This document shows positions 22,614 through 38,887 of a DNA stretch of 64,000 bases, in pieces (within the stretch, counting starts at the first letter, position 1; every line of letters begins with the position of its first letter). The translations under genes and the position numbers were made by a program. A model generated the notes under the pieces. That model worked only from the letters and a program-made list of their open reading frames with translations, had not been told where the DNA came from and did no database searches. Location: assembly GCF_900476125.1 (NCBI RefSeq), contig NZ_LS991949.1, positions 124,001 through 188,000 on the forward strand. Direction: 5' to 3'. Origin of the DNA: Metamycoplasma alkalescens (GTDB taxonomy: Bacteria > Bacillota_I > Bacilli_A > Mycoplasmatales > Metamycoplasmataceae).

Positions 22614-23111
22614 ATGAGTGCATTAAGAGATGCTAAAGTTTTAGTAGTTGATGAAATTACAAAAAACCTAAATGAATCAAAAGCTTTATATGTTGCTTCA
22701 TATAAAACATTAGATGTAACAGCATTACAATTGATTCGTAGAGAATTAGCTAAACATGGTGTTTTATTAAAAGTGTATAAAAACCGTTTAGTTAAACAAG
22801 CACTTTTATCAACTGAATTAAAATCTTTAAATGATTTCTTAGTTGGTCAAAATATCTTTGTTTTTGCAAAACAAGACGATTTAACTTCATTGAAATCTTT
22901 AGTTAAATTTCAAAAAGAATTTCCTGCATTAGAATTAGTCGCTGGAATTTATGAAAACAAAGTTGTTGATGCAAAAAATTTATTAGAAATATCAAAACTT
23001 CCTTCATACGAAGAATCACTTATGATTCTTGGAAACTCATTATTGGCACCAATTAAAAATCTTGCAATTGGTTTAAATGAGTTAATTAAACAAGGAAAAG
23101 TATCGGAATAA
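22614..23111 (+). CDS. rplJ: 50S ribosomal protein L10
   Basis: 165 residues, the usual length. L10 anchors the L7/L12 stalk on 23S rRNA. The N-terminal RNA-binding domain includes SYKTLDVTALQLIRRELAKH and the VYKNRLVKQAL segment, and the C-terminal helix that binds L12 follows. Preceded by the L10 leader and followed by rplL after 25 bases, with AAGGAG between. Confidence 0.96.
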   Translation: MSALRDAKVLVVDEITKNLNESKALYVASYKTLDVTALQLIRRELAKHGVLLKVYKNRLVKQALLSTELKSLNDFLVGQNIFVFAKQDDLTSLKSLVKFQKEFPALELVAGIYENKVVDAKNLLEISKLPSYEESLMILGNSLLAPIKNLAIGLNELIKQGKVSE

Positions 23112-23136
23112 TTAAATTTTTTAAGGAGAAAAAATT

Positions 23137-23508
23137 ATGGCAAAATTAACAAAAGAAGAATTCGTTTCAGCACTAAAGGAAATGAACATTAAAGAAGTTA
23201 TGGATTTAGTAGAAGGATTAAAAGAAGAATTTGGAATTGATCCGACTGCTGTTGTTGCAGCAGCTGCTCCAGCTGCAGCTGAAGCTGTTGAAGAAAAATC
23301 AACATTTAATGTAACTTTAAAATCAGACGGTGGAAACAAACTAGCTGTTATTAAAGTTGTTAAAGATTTATTAGGTTTAGGCTTAATGGATGCAAAAAAA
23401 CTAGTTGAATCAGCACCTGCTTTATTGAAAGAAAATGTTAAAAAAGAAGAAGCAGAAGAACTAAAAGCTAAATTAGCAGAAGTTAATGCTGAAGTTGTTT
23501 TAGATTAA
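23137..23508 (+). CDS. rplL: 50S ribosomal protein L7/L12
   Basis: 123 residues. N-terminal dimerisation domain, Ala-rich hinge ([12 protein letters not shown], about residues 40-52) and the C-terminal factor-binding domain with [19 protein letters not shown]. Second gene of the L10 operon, ending just before a terminator. Confidence 0.97.
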   Translation: MAKLTKEEFVSALKEMNIKEVMDLVEGLKEEFGIDPTAVVAAAAPAAAEAVEEKSTFNVTLKSDGGNKLAVIKVVKDLLGLGLMDAKKLVESAPALLKENVKKEEAEELKAKLAEVNAEVVLD

Positions 23509-23522
23509 TTTATTTACAATTA

Positions 23523-23556
23523 AAAAACGAGCTTGCAAAGCCGTTTTTGTATTTTT
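23523..23556 (+). terminator. Terminator after rplL
   Basis: Two stacked stems, AAAAACG / CGTTTTT and GCTT / AAGC, around GCA, run into a T-rich tract. It separates rplJL from rpoBC. Confidence 0.8.
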
Positions 23557-23559
23557 TAT

Positions 23560-23592
23560 TATATATATACGCACGCATATACATATATGCAT
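23560..23592. repeat. 33-base alternating purine-pyrimidine tract
   Basis: Every base alternates pyrimidine and purine for 33 positions, with a central ACGCACGCA core inside AT repeats. It sits between the rplL terminator and rpoB. Such tracts can adopt Z-DNA or cruciform-like conformations under negative supercoiling. Confidence 0.8.
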
Positions 23593-23651
23593 TATAAGAC
23601 AGATATTGTTCTTAATAAACACAATCAAATATAAATTTATAGAGGTTAGAT

Positions 23652-26600
23652 ATGAGTAATAAATCACAATATGTTTTAAGAAAATTTGGCCCAATTACAG
23701 AACGAAGAGATTATTCAATCAGTCCCAAAAAATTCGAAACACCTGATTTTTTAAAAATGCAAAGAGACTCAGTTGAGTATTTTTTAACTAAAGGTGTGGA
23801 AGAAGAATTAAGAAATATATATCCAATTGAAGCACATGGTAAAGTTAAAATTGAATATATTGAAAATTCGGCAACTTTTGAATATCCAAACAAAACTGAA
23901 TTTGAGGCAATTAAGGAAGCAAAGCAAAAAGGTTCTTCATATTATGGAAAATTAAAAGCCCGCTTAAAACAAATTAATGATGAAACGGGTGAAGTTGTTT
24001 CAGCTGAAGTTGTTTTTGCTGAAATTCCAATTATGACTTATGGGGGATCATTTATTATCAATGGTTCAGAAAAAGTTATTGCTTCACAATTAATTCGTTC
24101 AACTGGCGCTTATTTTGGTGTTAACGTTAGAAATAAACAAGCAAACGACTTGTTTAATAAAGTTGAAATTATTCCGCAAGTTGGTTCATGATTAGAAATT
24201 TATCATAAAACAACCTCATCTAACCCTGATACAATTAAAGTTCATATTGACAAAAACAAATCATTTTTATTAACAACATTTTTAAAAGCTTTAGGTTTTT
24301 CTGAAAAAGCAATTAAAAAAATGTTTGGTGAAATCCCTGAATTAAATGAAACGCTAAAAAAAGATAAAACAATTGGTGTAACTGATGAAGAAATTACGAA
24401 AGATTCCCAAGAAACAATTTATCGCTTAATTCGGCGTGGCGATCGAATGACAGCCGAATCAGCACGTAATTTAATTCCGTTGACTTTATTCAATGAAAAA
24501 AGATATAGTTTAACTGAAACTGGTCGTTTTACCCTAAATCGAAAATTAAATATTGGTGAAAGATTAGTAAATACTTATCTTGCTGAAGATATTTTGGATC
24601 AAAATGGTAAAATTAAATATCAAAAAGGTTTATTAGTTAATTGAGAAATTGCAAGAAAAATTGCTGAGGAATTTCGTTTAGGAATTTTACCACTTTGAAA
24701 ATTACCTGATGCTTCACCATCAATGTATGGAACACAATTAGACATTAAGGGTAATGAAAAATTAGGTCAAAGATTATCAGTTCCAAGAGTTTTTGTTTAT
24801 CCAACTGAAAATGATATGTTACATGATACAAACAAAATTCAGGTTTTAGGTAATGATCCAAACTCAGATGAAAACTTTTTATTAATTCCTGATATCATTG
24901 CAACAATTTCTTACTATTTTAATTTGTTATCAAACATTGGTGTTGATGATGATCCAGATTCATTAGTAAATAAAAGAATTGTTACAATTGGTGAATTATT
25001 ACAAAATCAATTCCGGATTGGATTGATTAAATTAGAAAAAAATACCCGCGAAAGAATCTCAACGAAAGAAACTGCAAAAATTACCCCAAAAAATGTGACA
25101 AATAACAAACCAATTTTTAACCAATTTAAATCATTCTTTAATACATCAAAATTGTCGCAATTTATGGATCAATGTAATCCTTTGGCTGAAATTTCAAATA
25201 AACGGCGTGTAACTTCATTAGGTCCAGGGGGTTTAAACCGGGACACTGCCCAATTTGAGGTTCGGGATGTACACCCAACGCATTATGGAAGAATTTGCCC
25301 AATTGAAACTCCAGAAGGACCAAATATCGGACTTATTCTTAACTTAGCTTCATTTGCTGATATTGATAAATATGGTTTTATTAAATCACCATATTTCAGA
25401 GTTAAAAATAAAAAAGTTGATTTTTCACAACCACATTATTTAACAGCAATTGAAGAAGCTGGATATGCATTTGCGCAATCAACAGTGAACATTGAAAATG
25501 ATGAAATTGTTGATGACTTAGTAATTGTGCGGCGTGATAATGAATATTTGGAAGTACCTGCTTCTGAAGTTGATTTTGTTGGGGTTTCAAACCGGCAAAT
25601 GACTTCAATTGCTGCTTCAGCAATTCCTTTTTTAGAAAACGATGATGCTAACCGGGCATTGATGGGTTCAAACATGCAACGTCAAGCAGTCCCTGTTTTA
25701 TTCCCAGAAGCGCCTTTAGTTGCAACTGGTGTTGAAGCTGATATTGCGAAATTCTCATCAACAAATATCATTGCGAAATATGATGGAATTGTAACTTATG
25801 TCGATGCAAATATTATTAAAATCCAAAGAGAAGGTTCAAGTAAAATTGATACTTATTATTTAAGAACATTTGAACGTTCAAATCAAGGAACCTTAATTCA
25901 TCAAGTTCCGCTTGTTAAATTAGGTCAAGAAGTTAGAGTTGGTGATTTATTAGTTGATGGACCATCAATGAAAAATGGTGAGATGGCACTTGGGAAAAAT
26001 GTTTTAGTTGGATTTACTACTTGACATGGATTTAATTATGAAGATGCTGTTGTCTTATCTGAAAGATTAGTAAAAGACGATGTTTATACATCAATTCATA
26101 TTGAAGAACAAACAATTCAATTTAGACACTCAAAAGCAGGTGAAGATATTTTAACTGCTGATATTCCAAATGTTTCAAACTACTCAAAACGTTATTTGGA
26201 TGAAAATGGAATTGTAAGAGTTGGTTCTGAAGTTTCAGCCGGAGATATTTTGGTTGGAAGAACTTCACCAAAAGGCGAAGAAAACCCAACTCCTGAAGAA
26301 AAACTTATGGCTGCAATTTTTGGTCAAAAAACAACTTCAAGAAAAGACACATCGCTAAAAGTAAAACACGGTCATAATGGAACGGTTGTTGCTGTGGATA
26401 TTCTAAGCCGCAAATTAGGTGATACCTTAGAAGATGGCATTGAACAAATCGTTAAGGTTTCAATTGCGCAAAAAAGAAAAATTAAAGTTGGTGACAAAAT
26501 GGCAGGACGTCATGGAAACAAAGGTGTTGTTTCAATCGTGTTGCCAGTTGAAGAAATGCCATATTTGGAAGATGGAACGCCGCTAGATATTGTTCTAAAC

Positions 26601-27242
26601 CCACAAGGGGTTCCTTCACGGATGAATATAGGTCAAGTTTTAGAGTTGCACTTAGGATTAGCAGCTAAAAAATTAAATACAAAATTTGTCACCCCAATTT
26701 TTGATGGGATAACACATAACCAAATTAAAGAAATTCTTGAAGAAGCAAACATTGATTCATCAGGAAAATTAACAGTTTATGATGGTGCCACAGGTGAACC
26801 ATTTGATCAACCAATTTCAGTTGGAATTATGTATTATTTAAAACTTTACCATATGGTTGATGACAAAATGCATGCCCGTTCAGTGGGTCCATATTCATTA
26901 ATTACCCAACAACCTCTAGGTGGTAAATCACAAAATGGGGGACAAAGATTTGGGGAAATGGAAACATGAGCAATTGAATCATATGGGGCATCAAATCTAC
27001 TACAAGAATTTTTAACATACAAATCAGATAATATTAATGGACGTAACCAACTATATAATTCATTAGCAAGAAAAACCAAATTACCAAAACCAGGGATGCC
27101 TGAATCATTCAATGTTCTAGTGCACGAATTACGCGGACTTGGAATTAAAATGGAAGCTTTTGATGATAGTGTGGACGAAAATATTGATAGTGAAAGAGTT
27201 GATACAAAATATCAACAAGATTGAGATGGAGGAGCTGAATAA
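23652..27242 (+). CDS. rpoB: DNA-directed RNA polymerase subunit beta
   Basis: 1,196 residues with TGA as Trp. Landmarks: the N-terminal [13 protein letters not shown], the rifampicin region ([19 protein letters not shown]), [19 protein letters not shown], and the C-terminal [25 protein letters not shown]. The position equivalent to E. coli His526 is Asn (local residue 516), a substitution known from naturally rifampicin-resistant mollicutes. GAGGTTAG precedes ATG 23652. Only two bases separate it from rpoC. Confidence 0.97.
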
Positions 27243-27244
27243 TA

Positions 27245-31684
<4,440 letters not shown>

Positions 31685-31697
31685 ATTTCAAAGATTT

Positions 31698-31724
31698 AAA
31701 CAAGGATTTCATGTCCTTGTTTTT
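31698..31724 (+). terminator. Terminator after rpoC
   Basis: AAACAAGGA / TCCTTGTTT form a perfect 9-bp stem with a 7-base loop and a T tail. Confidence 0.85.
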
Positions 31725-31748
31725 AATATTTTTAAATTAAAATAATTT

Positions 31749-31848
31749 TGGTATAATTGTAACGTTACTTATAGAGTAACCATTCTAAAAAGGTTTAAAA
31801 CTTTTTAAAAAAGTACCTTAAAGATGTGACAAAATATAAGGAGTTTAA
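31749..31848 (+). promoter_or_regulatory. Promoter and structured leader of rplU-rpmA
   Basis: A perfect extended -10 (TG-G-TATAAT, 31749-31757) starts a leader of about 85 bases. The leader contains hairpin GTTACT / AGTAAC (31764-31780) and a further possible helix AAGGT...ACCTT. This may be an L21-type autoregulatory leader, but I see only secondary structure, not a specific consensus. AAGGAG precedes ATG 31849. Confidence 0.5.
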
Positions 31849-32151
31849 ATGTTTGCAATTATTGAAACAGGTGGAAAACAATTAATTGTTAAAAAAGGTG
31901 ATGTAATCTACATTGAAAAAATCGATGGCAATAAAGGCGACGTTATTTCATTTGATAAAGTTTTAGCAATTGAATCAAAAATTGGTACACCTTATTTAGA
32001 AAAAGCTTCTGTTTTAGGAACAATTGAAAAACAAGGTAAAGCAAAAAAAATTGTTGTTTATAGACATAATGCAAAATCAACACACAAAAGAAAATTAGGA
32101 CACCGTCAACCTTATACCAAAGTACAAATTACAGAAATTAAGGAGAAATAA
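31849..32151 (+). CDS. rplU: 50S ribosomal protein L21
   Basis: 100 residues, normal length. [11 protein letters not shown] at the N-terminus and the C-terminal [15 protein letters not shown] block identify L21. rpmA begins two bases after the stop. The small gene for the Prp protease, often found between the two in Firmicutes, is absent. Confidence 0.96.
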   Translation: MFAIIETGGKQLIVKKGDVIYIEKIDGNKGDVISFDKVLAIESKIGTPYLEKASVLGTIEKQGKAKKIVVYRHNAKSTHKRKLGHRQPYTKVQITEIKEK

Positions 32152-32153
32152 CT

Positions 32154-32411
32154 ATGGCACACACGAAATCTGGTGGAACAACGTCAAATAGTCGAGACTC
32201 GGCGGGAAGAAGATTAGGTGTCAAAGCAACACATGGTCAATTTGTCACAGCTGGAAGCATTATTTATAGACAAAGAGGAACAAAAATTTTTCCTGGAAAT
32301 AATGTTGGTCGCGGCAAAGATGACACTTTATATGCTTTAATTGATGGAATTGTTAAATTTGAAAACAGAATTAACCGTAAATTTGCATCTGTATATGCAA
32401 TTGAGAAATAA
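32154..32411 (+). CDS. rpmA: 50S ribosomal protein L27
   Basis: 85 residues. [19 protein letters not shown] and [26 protein letters not shown] are diagnostic. L27 contacts the peptidyl transferase centre with its N-terminus. Here it begins directly with MAHTKSGG, without the LQFF-type cleavable extension seen in many Firmicutes and some mollicutes, which fits the missing protease gene. Confidence 0.96.
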   Translation: MAHTKSGGTTSNSRDSAGRRLGVKATHGQFVTAGSIIYRQRGTKIFPGNNVGRGKDDTLYALIDGIVKFENRINRKFASVYAIEK

Positions 32412-32437
32412 TTGTAATTTAAGAATCTAAAAAAATA

Positions 32438-32475
32438 AGTTCAACTTGTAAAAAAAAGTTTGAACTATTTTTTTA
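32438..32475 (+). terminator. Terminator after rpmA
   Basis: AGTTCAA / TTGAACT stem with a 15-base loop and a T-rich tail. A TATAAT at 32531-32536 follows and is the probable -10 of the F1-like ATPase genes. Confidence 0.65.
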
Positions 32476-32600
32476 TTTTGAATTTAATTTTAGATGTTTT
32501 TTAATTACATGAATATAAAAATTTTTAATATATAATTATTTCATCATTTGAATATTTGAATGATAATAAGACATTTGTTTTGTCAAAGCAAAGGAGTACA

Positions 32601-33065
32601 ATGGCAAAAAAATCATGAATGATTCTTGAACAAAACAAAGAAAAAATCTTATTTTGATTAGAAAAAAAAGCTCTTGAAAATAAGATGAAAATAATTGATT
32701 TTGATAAATTAGTATCAACAACATTATTGAAAACTTTTTTAAAAAAAGATGACAAAGAAGTAATTGAATTTTTAAATAAAATTAATTTTTTAATTGCTGA
32801 ATCTAAGCAAATCATTTTTAACAACTTGATTGTTGATTTTGAACTTAATCCAAAATTTTCATTTGATAAAAAAATTCCTTTTATTCTAGAAAACCAAGAA
32901 GAAAGCAAATTAGAAAATAAATTTGAAATTTTTTTTAATGAAGAAATTAAAAAATTAATTGAAAAAAAATCTTATGTTGAATTTTTGCCAAATTTAATTT
33001 TATATTTTTCAGAAACTTCAAATTGTCTGAAAATATATATTAAAAAGGATTACTTTAATAACTAA
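32601..33065 (+). CDS. Small protein of the F1-like ATPase cluster, unknown role
   Basis: 154 residues starting at ATG 32601 behind AAGGAG. It is Lys/Phe/Ile-rich with no signal or membrane segment, mainly helical at the N-terminus and strand-like in the last third (FLPNLILYFSETSN). No recognised domain. Position immediately before the alpha-like gene (12 bases) suggests a small stalk-type or accessory subunit of the same complex; published type 2/3 clusters include epsilon-like and uncharacterised small proteins, but I cannot say which it matches. Confidence 0.6.
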
Positions 33066-33077
33066 GGATACAAAATT

Positions 33078-34625
33078 ATGGAAAATATGATAAAAAATAA
33101 TAAAAACAATCATCCCAAAGTTGTTTCAATTTTTGATTATATTGTTGAAGTTTCGGGAGAATTTAGTTATGAACAAGGGATGCATTTTGTTTGCGAAAGA
33201 GATCATAGTATCAATTTAATCTTAATTAATGCAACAAATGATAGAGCCTTTTTATTAGCAAATAACGAAAACAAACAACTAAAAATTAATGACACAATTA
33301 TTCCAACTAAAAGTAGTAATGTTTTTAGTTCAACGGAGCATTTTGGTAAAGTAATTGATATTTTTGGCAATGTTGTTCTACCACATAAAAAACAAGTTGA
33401 AAAAAAAGAAGGTGACAAAGAAGGCGCTGTTTTTAAATTAGCACATCAACTAATGGATGTTAAAACTTTAAATGAGCAACTTTATACCGGTTTTACTTTA
33501 ATTGATTTATTAGTTCCAATTGGTAAAGGTCAACGGGAATTAATTATTGGCGACCGTCAAACTGGAAAAACTCATATTGCAATTAATGTTATTCTTAATC
33601 AAGCAAAAACAAATACAAAATGCATTTATGTTGCAATTGGGCAAAAAAAAGAAAGTATTTCAAAACTTTATAACATTTTAAAAGAAAATGATGCTTTAAA
33701 AAATACAATTATTATTGATGCGCCTGCAACTAGTCCTTATGAACAATATTTAGCTCCATATGTCGGAATGGCACACGCAGAAAATCTTGTTTTTGATGAT
33801 GATGTTGTGATTATTTTTGATGATCTAACAAAACATGCAAACATCATTCGGGAAATTGCGCTTTTAACTGATAAACCAGTTGGAAAAGAAGCGATGCCAG
33901 GTGATATTTTCTTTGCGCACTCACAATTACTTGAAAGAGCGGGGTCATTTAAGAATAAAAAAACAATTACAGCCCTGCCAATTTTACAAACAGTTGATGG
34001 TGATATAACTTCATTAATTTCATCAAATGTAATTTCGATCACAGATGGTCAAATTGTAACAAGTGCAGATTTATTTTCACAAGGAATTTTACCTGCAATT
34101 AATATTAATTTATCAGTTTCAAGAACAGGCTCTTCGGTTCAAAATCGAATTATGTCTAAAGTTGCTTCTGAAGTTGGGAAAATTTTTAGACAATATAAAA
34201 GACATCTAAAATTAGCAGCCTTAGACTATGAATTAAACAAAGAAACCGCTGAATTGCTTTACAAAGGTAAAATGATTGATAAGATGTTTATTCAAAAAGG
34301 ATATGCATTATATTCAAATAAATTTGTTTTATTAATGTCAAAATTAATTTCTTGAACAATTTTAAAAGGAATTAATGATGAACAAAAAGCTTTAAGATTT
34401 ATTAATGCTTTAATTGAAATGAATCCTGATGCAAAAAAAACTTATGAAATTATTTTAACTTCAACGAATTATGATGATAAATTAGTAAAAGATTATTTTG
34501 CATATGCGCTAAAACAATACTCAAATTATTTAGGATTGAATTGAAATGTTGAATATGAACATGAATTTGTTGAATTTGATCAAGACTTCTTGCATAAAGT
34601 TGCAATGAAATTAGGTGATAAATAA
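33078..34625 (+). CDS. F1-like ATPase alpha-type subunit (mycoplasma-specific F1-like ATPase)
   Basis: 515 residues, homologous to F1 alpha but divergent. Visible motifs: P-loop GDRQTGKT (about residue 155), Walker B VVIIFDDLTKHA, and the SVSRTGSSVQ segment with the arginine finger. The N-terminal barrel is short and degenerate. The last 100 residues are unlike ATP synthase alpha. Mycoplasmas carry such F1-like clusters (types 2 and 3) besides the true F1F0 synthase; type 3 is linked with membrane ATPase activity. It overlaps the beta-like gene by one base (TAATG). No gamma-like gene is beside it. Confidence 0.85.
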
Positions 34626-36001
34626 TGGCTAAAATTATAAAATTATGATCAGATATTGTTGAAATAAAATTCGAAAAGAATAAATTGCCTTTAGTGAATC
34701 ATTTATTGACAACAAATAATGGCAAAACATATTTATTAGTTAAAAGAATTCTTGATGAAGAAACAATTCGTGCAATCATCATTTATTCATCAAAACCAAT
34801 TAATATTGATGATGAAGTCATTAATACAAACCAAAGTTTTATGGTCCCAGTTGGTAAAAATTCAAAAAATAATATTTATTCATTTGAAGGTAAACCATTG
34901 CTAGAAGATCGAAAAACTGAACCAAAATATATTGAAATGAATTCAATCATTAACAATGAAAGATATTTAGATAATAAATTAGAAATCATTGAAACAGGAA
35001 TTAAAGCAATTGATTTCTTTATCCCAATTATCAAAGGTTACAAATTAGGTATTTTTGGTGGTGCCGGGGTTGGGAAAACTGTTTTAATGAAAGAAATTAT
35101 TTTCAATGTTAATAAAGAAAATCAAAAAACTTCAAATATTTTTATTGGTTCAGGAGAACGTTCACGTGAAGCAATTGAGTTATTCAATGAATTAGAATCT
35201 TCAAACCTAATGAAAGATTCATCAATGTATATTTCAAAAATGAATGAATCTCCAGGCGCTAGAATGTCAATTGTCCCAATAGGAATTACAGCTGCTGAGT
35301 ATTTAAGAGATTTTGAAAAAGAAGATGTCTTATTATTCATTGACAATATCTATCGTTTTGTTCAAGCTGAAAATGAAGTTAGTGCTTCATTAGGAAAAAA
35401 ACCATCTGTTGGTGGATATCAATCAACACTTGAATCGGATGTTGCAAACATTGAGAATCGTATGTTTCGTAACCAAAATGGTTCAATTACTTCTTTCCAA
35501 ACAATATTTTTACCAATGGATGATTTAAGTGATCCATCAGCTGTTGCGGTATTTAATCATCTAGATGGAAATCTTGTTTTATCACGGAATCAAACAGCAA
35601 AAAATATTTTTCCAGCTTTTGATCCACTTGCTAGTTCGTCAAATTCAGTTGATGAAAAAATTATTGGAAAAAAACATTTTGAAGCAATATTGGAAACAAA
35701 AAGAATTTTAAAAGCCTACAAGGACTTAGAAGATGTTATTATGATTTTAGGTTTTGATGAGTTGGATGAGCAAAGTAAGAAAACAGTTAAAATTGCTTTA
35801 CAACTTGAAAACTTCTTTACCCAAAACTTTTTCATGACTGAACATTTTACAAAATCGCCTGGTGTTTATGTACCCCTTTCACAGACAATTGAATCAGTTC
35901 AAAGAATCTTAGATGGAAAATATCTAAAACAAAGTCCAGAGATTTTTGCTTATGTTGGATCAAATTTAAATATTCCAACTGATGAGGAACTTGGGTTATA
36001 A
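34625..36001 (+). CDS. F1-like ATPase beta-type subunit
   Basis: 458 residues. The beta-type P-loop GGAGVGKT (about residue 145), the catalytic-Glu region GSGERSREAIELFNELE, Walker B DVLLFIDNIYRF and a DELDEQ stretch equivalent to DELSEED show a hydrolysis-competent beta subunit. The N-terminus is divergent. Start ATG 34625 overlaps the alpha stop, implying coupled translation and fixed stoichiometry. Beta-type closing of the unit here means the cluster has only three genes, not the seven reported for complete type 2/3 clusters. No atpA/atpD synthase genes are nearby. Confidence 0.86.
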
Positions 36002-36128
36002 ATTTCGAAATTTAGTAAATTATTTTACAAACTAATTTTATCTATGTTTGAAATCCAAATTTAGGTTTAAAATTTAAGGTAAAATATATTTACTATTTTT
36101 TTATATTTATTGAAAAAAAGGGGAAAAA

Positions 36129-38510
36129 ATGAAAACAAAATTTGACGAAATTAAATATTTCGAGTCAATTGACAAATGATTTCGAGCAGCTAACTACTTA
36201 AGCGTAGCGCAAATTTATCTACGTAATAATCCATTATTAAAAACTAAACTAACAAAAGATGATATTAAACTATACCCAATTGGACATTGAGGAACAATTC
36301 CTGGACAAAACTTTATTTATGCACATTTAAATCGTGTGATTAACAAATATGATTTAAACATGTTTTATATTGAAGGACCAGGACATGGTGGTCAAGTTAT
36401 GATTTCAAACTCATACCTTGATGGTTCATATTCAGAAATTTATCCTGAAATCTCTGAAGATACTAAGGGTATTCAAAAAATGTGTAAAAGATTTTCATTC
36501 CCTGGTGGAACAGCTAGCCATGCTGCCCCTGAAACACCAGGTTCAATTCATGAAGGTGGAGAATTAGGTTATTCATTATCACACGCAACGGGAGCAATTT
36601 TGGATAATCCTGGTGTAATTGCAGCAACTGTTGTTGGTGATGGTGAGGCTGAAACTGGACCTTTATGTGCATCATGATTTTCAAACTCATTTATTAATCC
36701 AGTTAATGATGGTGTTGTACTTCCGATTTTACATTTAAATGGTGGAAAAATTTCAAACCCAACTTTATTAGCAAGAAAACCAATTGAAGAAATTAAAAAT
36801 TATTTCTTGGGAATGGGTTGAGAACCAATTATTTTTGAATGAACTGAAGAAAAAACTAATTTAGAAATTCATCAAGAAATGGCTAAATTAATGGATTTAG
36901 CAATTGAAAAAATTCTAAAAATTAAAAAAGAAGCAGCAGCTAAAAAAGCCGAAGAAGCATTAAGACCACAATGACCAGTTTTAATTGTTAAAACACCAAA
37001 AGGTTGAACTTGTCCAAAAGAATGAGATGGCAATGCAATTGAAGGTAGTTTCAGAGCGCACCAAGTTCCTTTACCAGTTAGTGCTTTTAAAACTGAACAT
37101 CTTGCTGCATTAGAAAAATGATTAAGATCATACAAACCAGAAGAATTATTTGATGAAAATGGTAAAGTAATATCTGAAATTAGAAATTTAGCACCAAAAG
37201 GCAATAAAAGAATGGCAATGAACCCAATTGCAAATGGTGGTATTGATCCTAAAACATTGCAATTATCAAATTGAGATAAATTTGCAATTGATATTAAATA
37301 TCCAGGTCAAATAAAAGGTCAAGACATGGTTGAATTAAGTAAATTCATGGCTGATACAGTTTTAAAAAACCCAGATAATTTTAGAGTTTTTGGACCAGAT
37401 GAAACAAAATCTAACCGTTTATTTGGTTTATTTGATGTGACAAAACGTCAATGATTAGAAAAATATTCAAATAAATATGATGAATGAGTTTCACCAGTGG
37501 GAAGAATTATTGATTCACAATTAAGTGAACATCAAGCGCAAGGATTTTTGGAAGGTTATGTTTTAACAGGACGTCATGGATTCTTTGCATCATATGAATC
37601 ATTTTTAAGAGTTGTTGACTCAATGCTAACACAACATATGAAATGATTAAAAAAATCACTTGAATTGCCTTGAAGAAAAGATTATCCATCATTGAATGTA
37701 ATTGCAACTTCAACTGCATTTCAACAAGACCATAATGGTTATACCCACCAAGATCCTGGAATTTTAGGACATTTAGCTGACAAACGTCCTGAATTAATTC
37801 GTGAATATTTACCAGCTGACTCAAATACATTATTAGCAGTAATGGATAAATCATTGAAAGAAAGAAATGTGATTAATTTAATTGTTGCTTCAAAACAACC
37901 AAGAGAACAATTTTATACAATCAAAGAAGCAAAAGAATTAGTTGAAAAAGGCTACAAGGTCATTGATTGAGCATCAAACGTGAAAAAAGATGAAGAAGCA
38001 GATATTGTTTTTGTTGCTTCAGGTGTTGAACCAAACTTAGAAACTTTAGCTGCAATTTCAATTATTCATGAGCATTTTCCAAAATTAAAAATCAAATATG
38101 TTAATGTTGTTGATTTATTAAAACTAAGAAGTCCTGAAATTGATCCACGTGGATTAAGTGATGAAGAATTTGATAAGGTCTTTACTAAAGATAAATTAAT
38201 AGTTTTTGCTTTCCATGGTTTTGAAGGATTAATTCGTGATATTTTCTTCACAAGAACAAATCGCAACTTAATTATTCATGGTTACCGTGAAAATGGTGAT
38301 ATTACAACTAGTTTTGATATTAGACAATTAAGTCAAATGGATCGTTTCCATATTGCCAAAGATGCAATTGCAAAACTACATGGAAATAAATCACAAGACT
38401 TTTTAGATTTAATGGATAAAAAGATTGAAGAACATAATAAATACATTCATGAATTTGGTTATGATATGCCAGAAATTGTTGAATGAAAATGAAAAAATAT
38501 TAATGAATAA
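36129..38510 (+). CDS. xfp: Xylulose-5-phosphate/fructose-6-phosphate phosphoketolase
   Basis: 793 residues. The thiamine-diphosphate enzyme cleaves xylulose-5-P (or fructose-6-P) with phosphate to acetyl-phosphate plus an aldose phosphate, linking pentoses to ATP formation through acetate kinase. Characteristic sequences: [22 protein letters not shown], the TPP motif [16 protein letters not shown] and [20 protein letters not shown] substrate-site residues. Length is standard for the family. Many TGA Trp codons. ATG 36129 follows AAAGGGG; a TAAAAT at about 36080 may be the -10. Confidence 0.95.
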
Positions 38511-38578
38511 AATAAAGTATTTTTATGATAAAATAATTGCTAGTTAATTTAAACTTATTCGTAAGGAAGGAGCATAAG

Positions 38579-38788
38579 ATGCAAAAAGAAATTCATCCGA
38601 AATATAGTGAAATTCATGCTACATGTTCTTCATGCAATACATCATTTATTTTTGGTTCAACTGCTGAAAAAGTAACTTTAGATGTATGCTCTAATTGTCA
38701 TGCATTTTATACCGGAAACCGTACAGATGTCAAAGCTCGTGGTCGTGTAGAAAGATTTAACAAAATATTGGAAAAATCAAAAAAATAA
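38579..38788 (+). CDS. rpmE: 50S ribosomal protein L31, zinc-binding type
   Basis: 69 residues beginning MQKEIHPKYSEIHATC. Four cysteines in two CxxC pairs (CSSC and CSNC) make this the zinc-containing form. ATG 38579 is preceded by GGAAGGA and preferred to an upstream in-frame start at 38537. A strong terminator follows. Confidence 0.95.
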   Translation: MQKEIHPKYSEIHATCSSCNTSFIFGSTAEKVTLDVCSNCHAFYTGNRTDVKARGRVERFNKILEKSKK

Positions 38789-38823
38789 ATTATTTCTTTT
38801 ACCAAGAAAATTAATAATAAATC

Positions 38824-38853
38824 ACTAGGTTTTTGTTCAAAACCTAGTTTTTT
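38824..38853 (+). terminator. Terminator after rpmE
   Basis: Perfect 10-bp stem ACTAGGTTTT / AAAACCTAGT, 5-base loop, then T6. It also separates rpmE from the convergent peptide gene. Confidence 0.85.
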
Positions 38854-38887
38854 ATTTAAAAAAATAACTTTTAAATAAAGGAGTTGT

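Noticed and set aside
36002..36128. Riboswitch or small RNA upstream of xfp
   Set aside because: Only a possible -10 box and an AT-rich leader are visible, with no recognisable fold.
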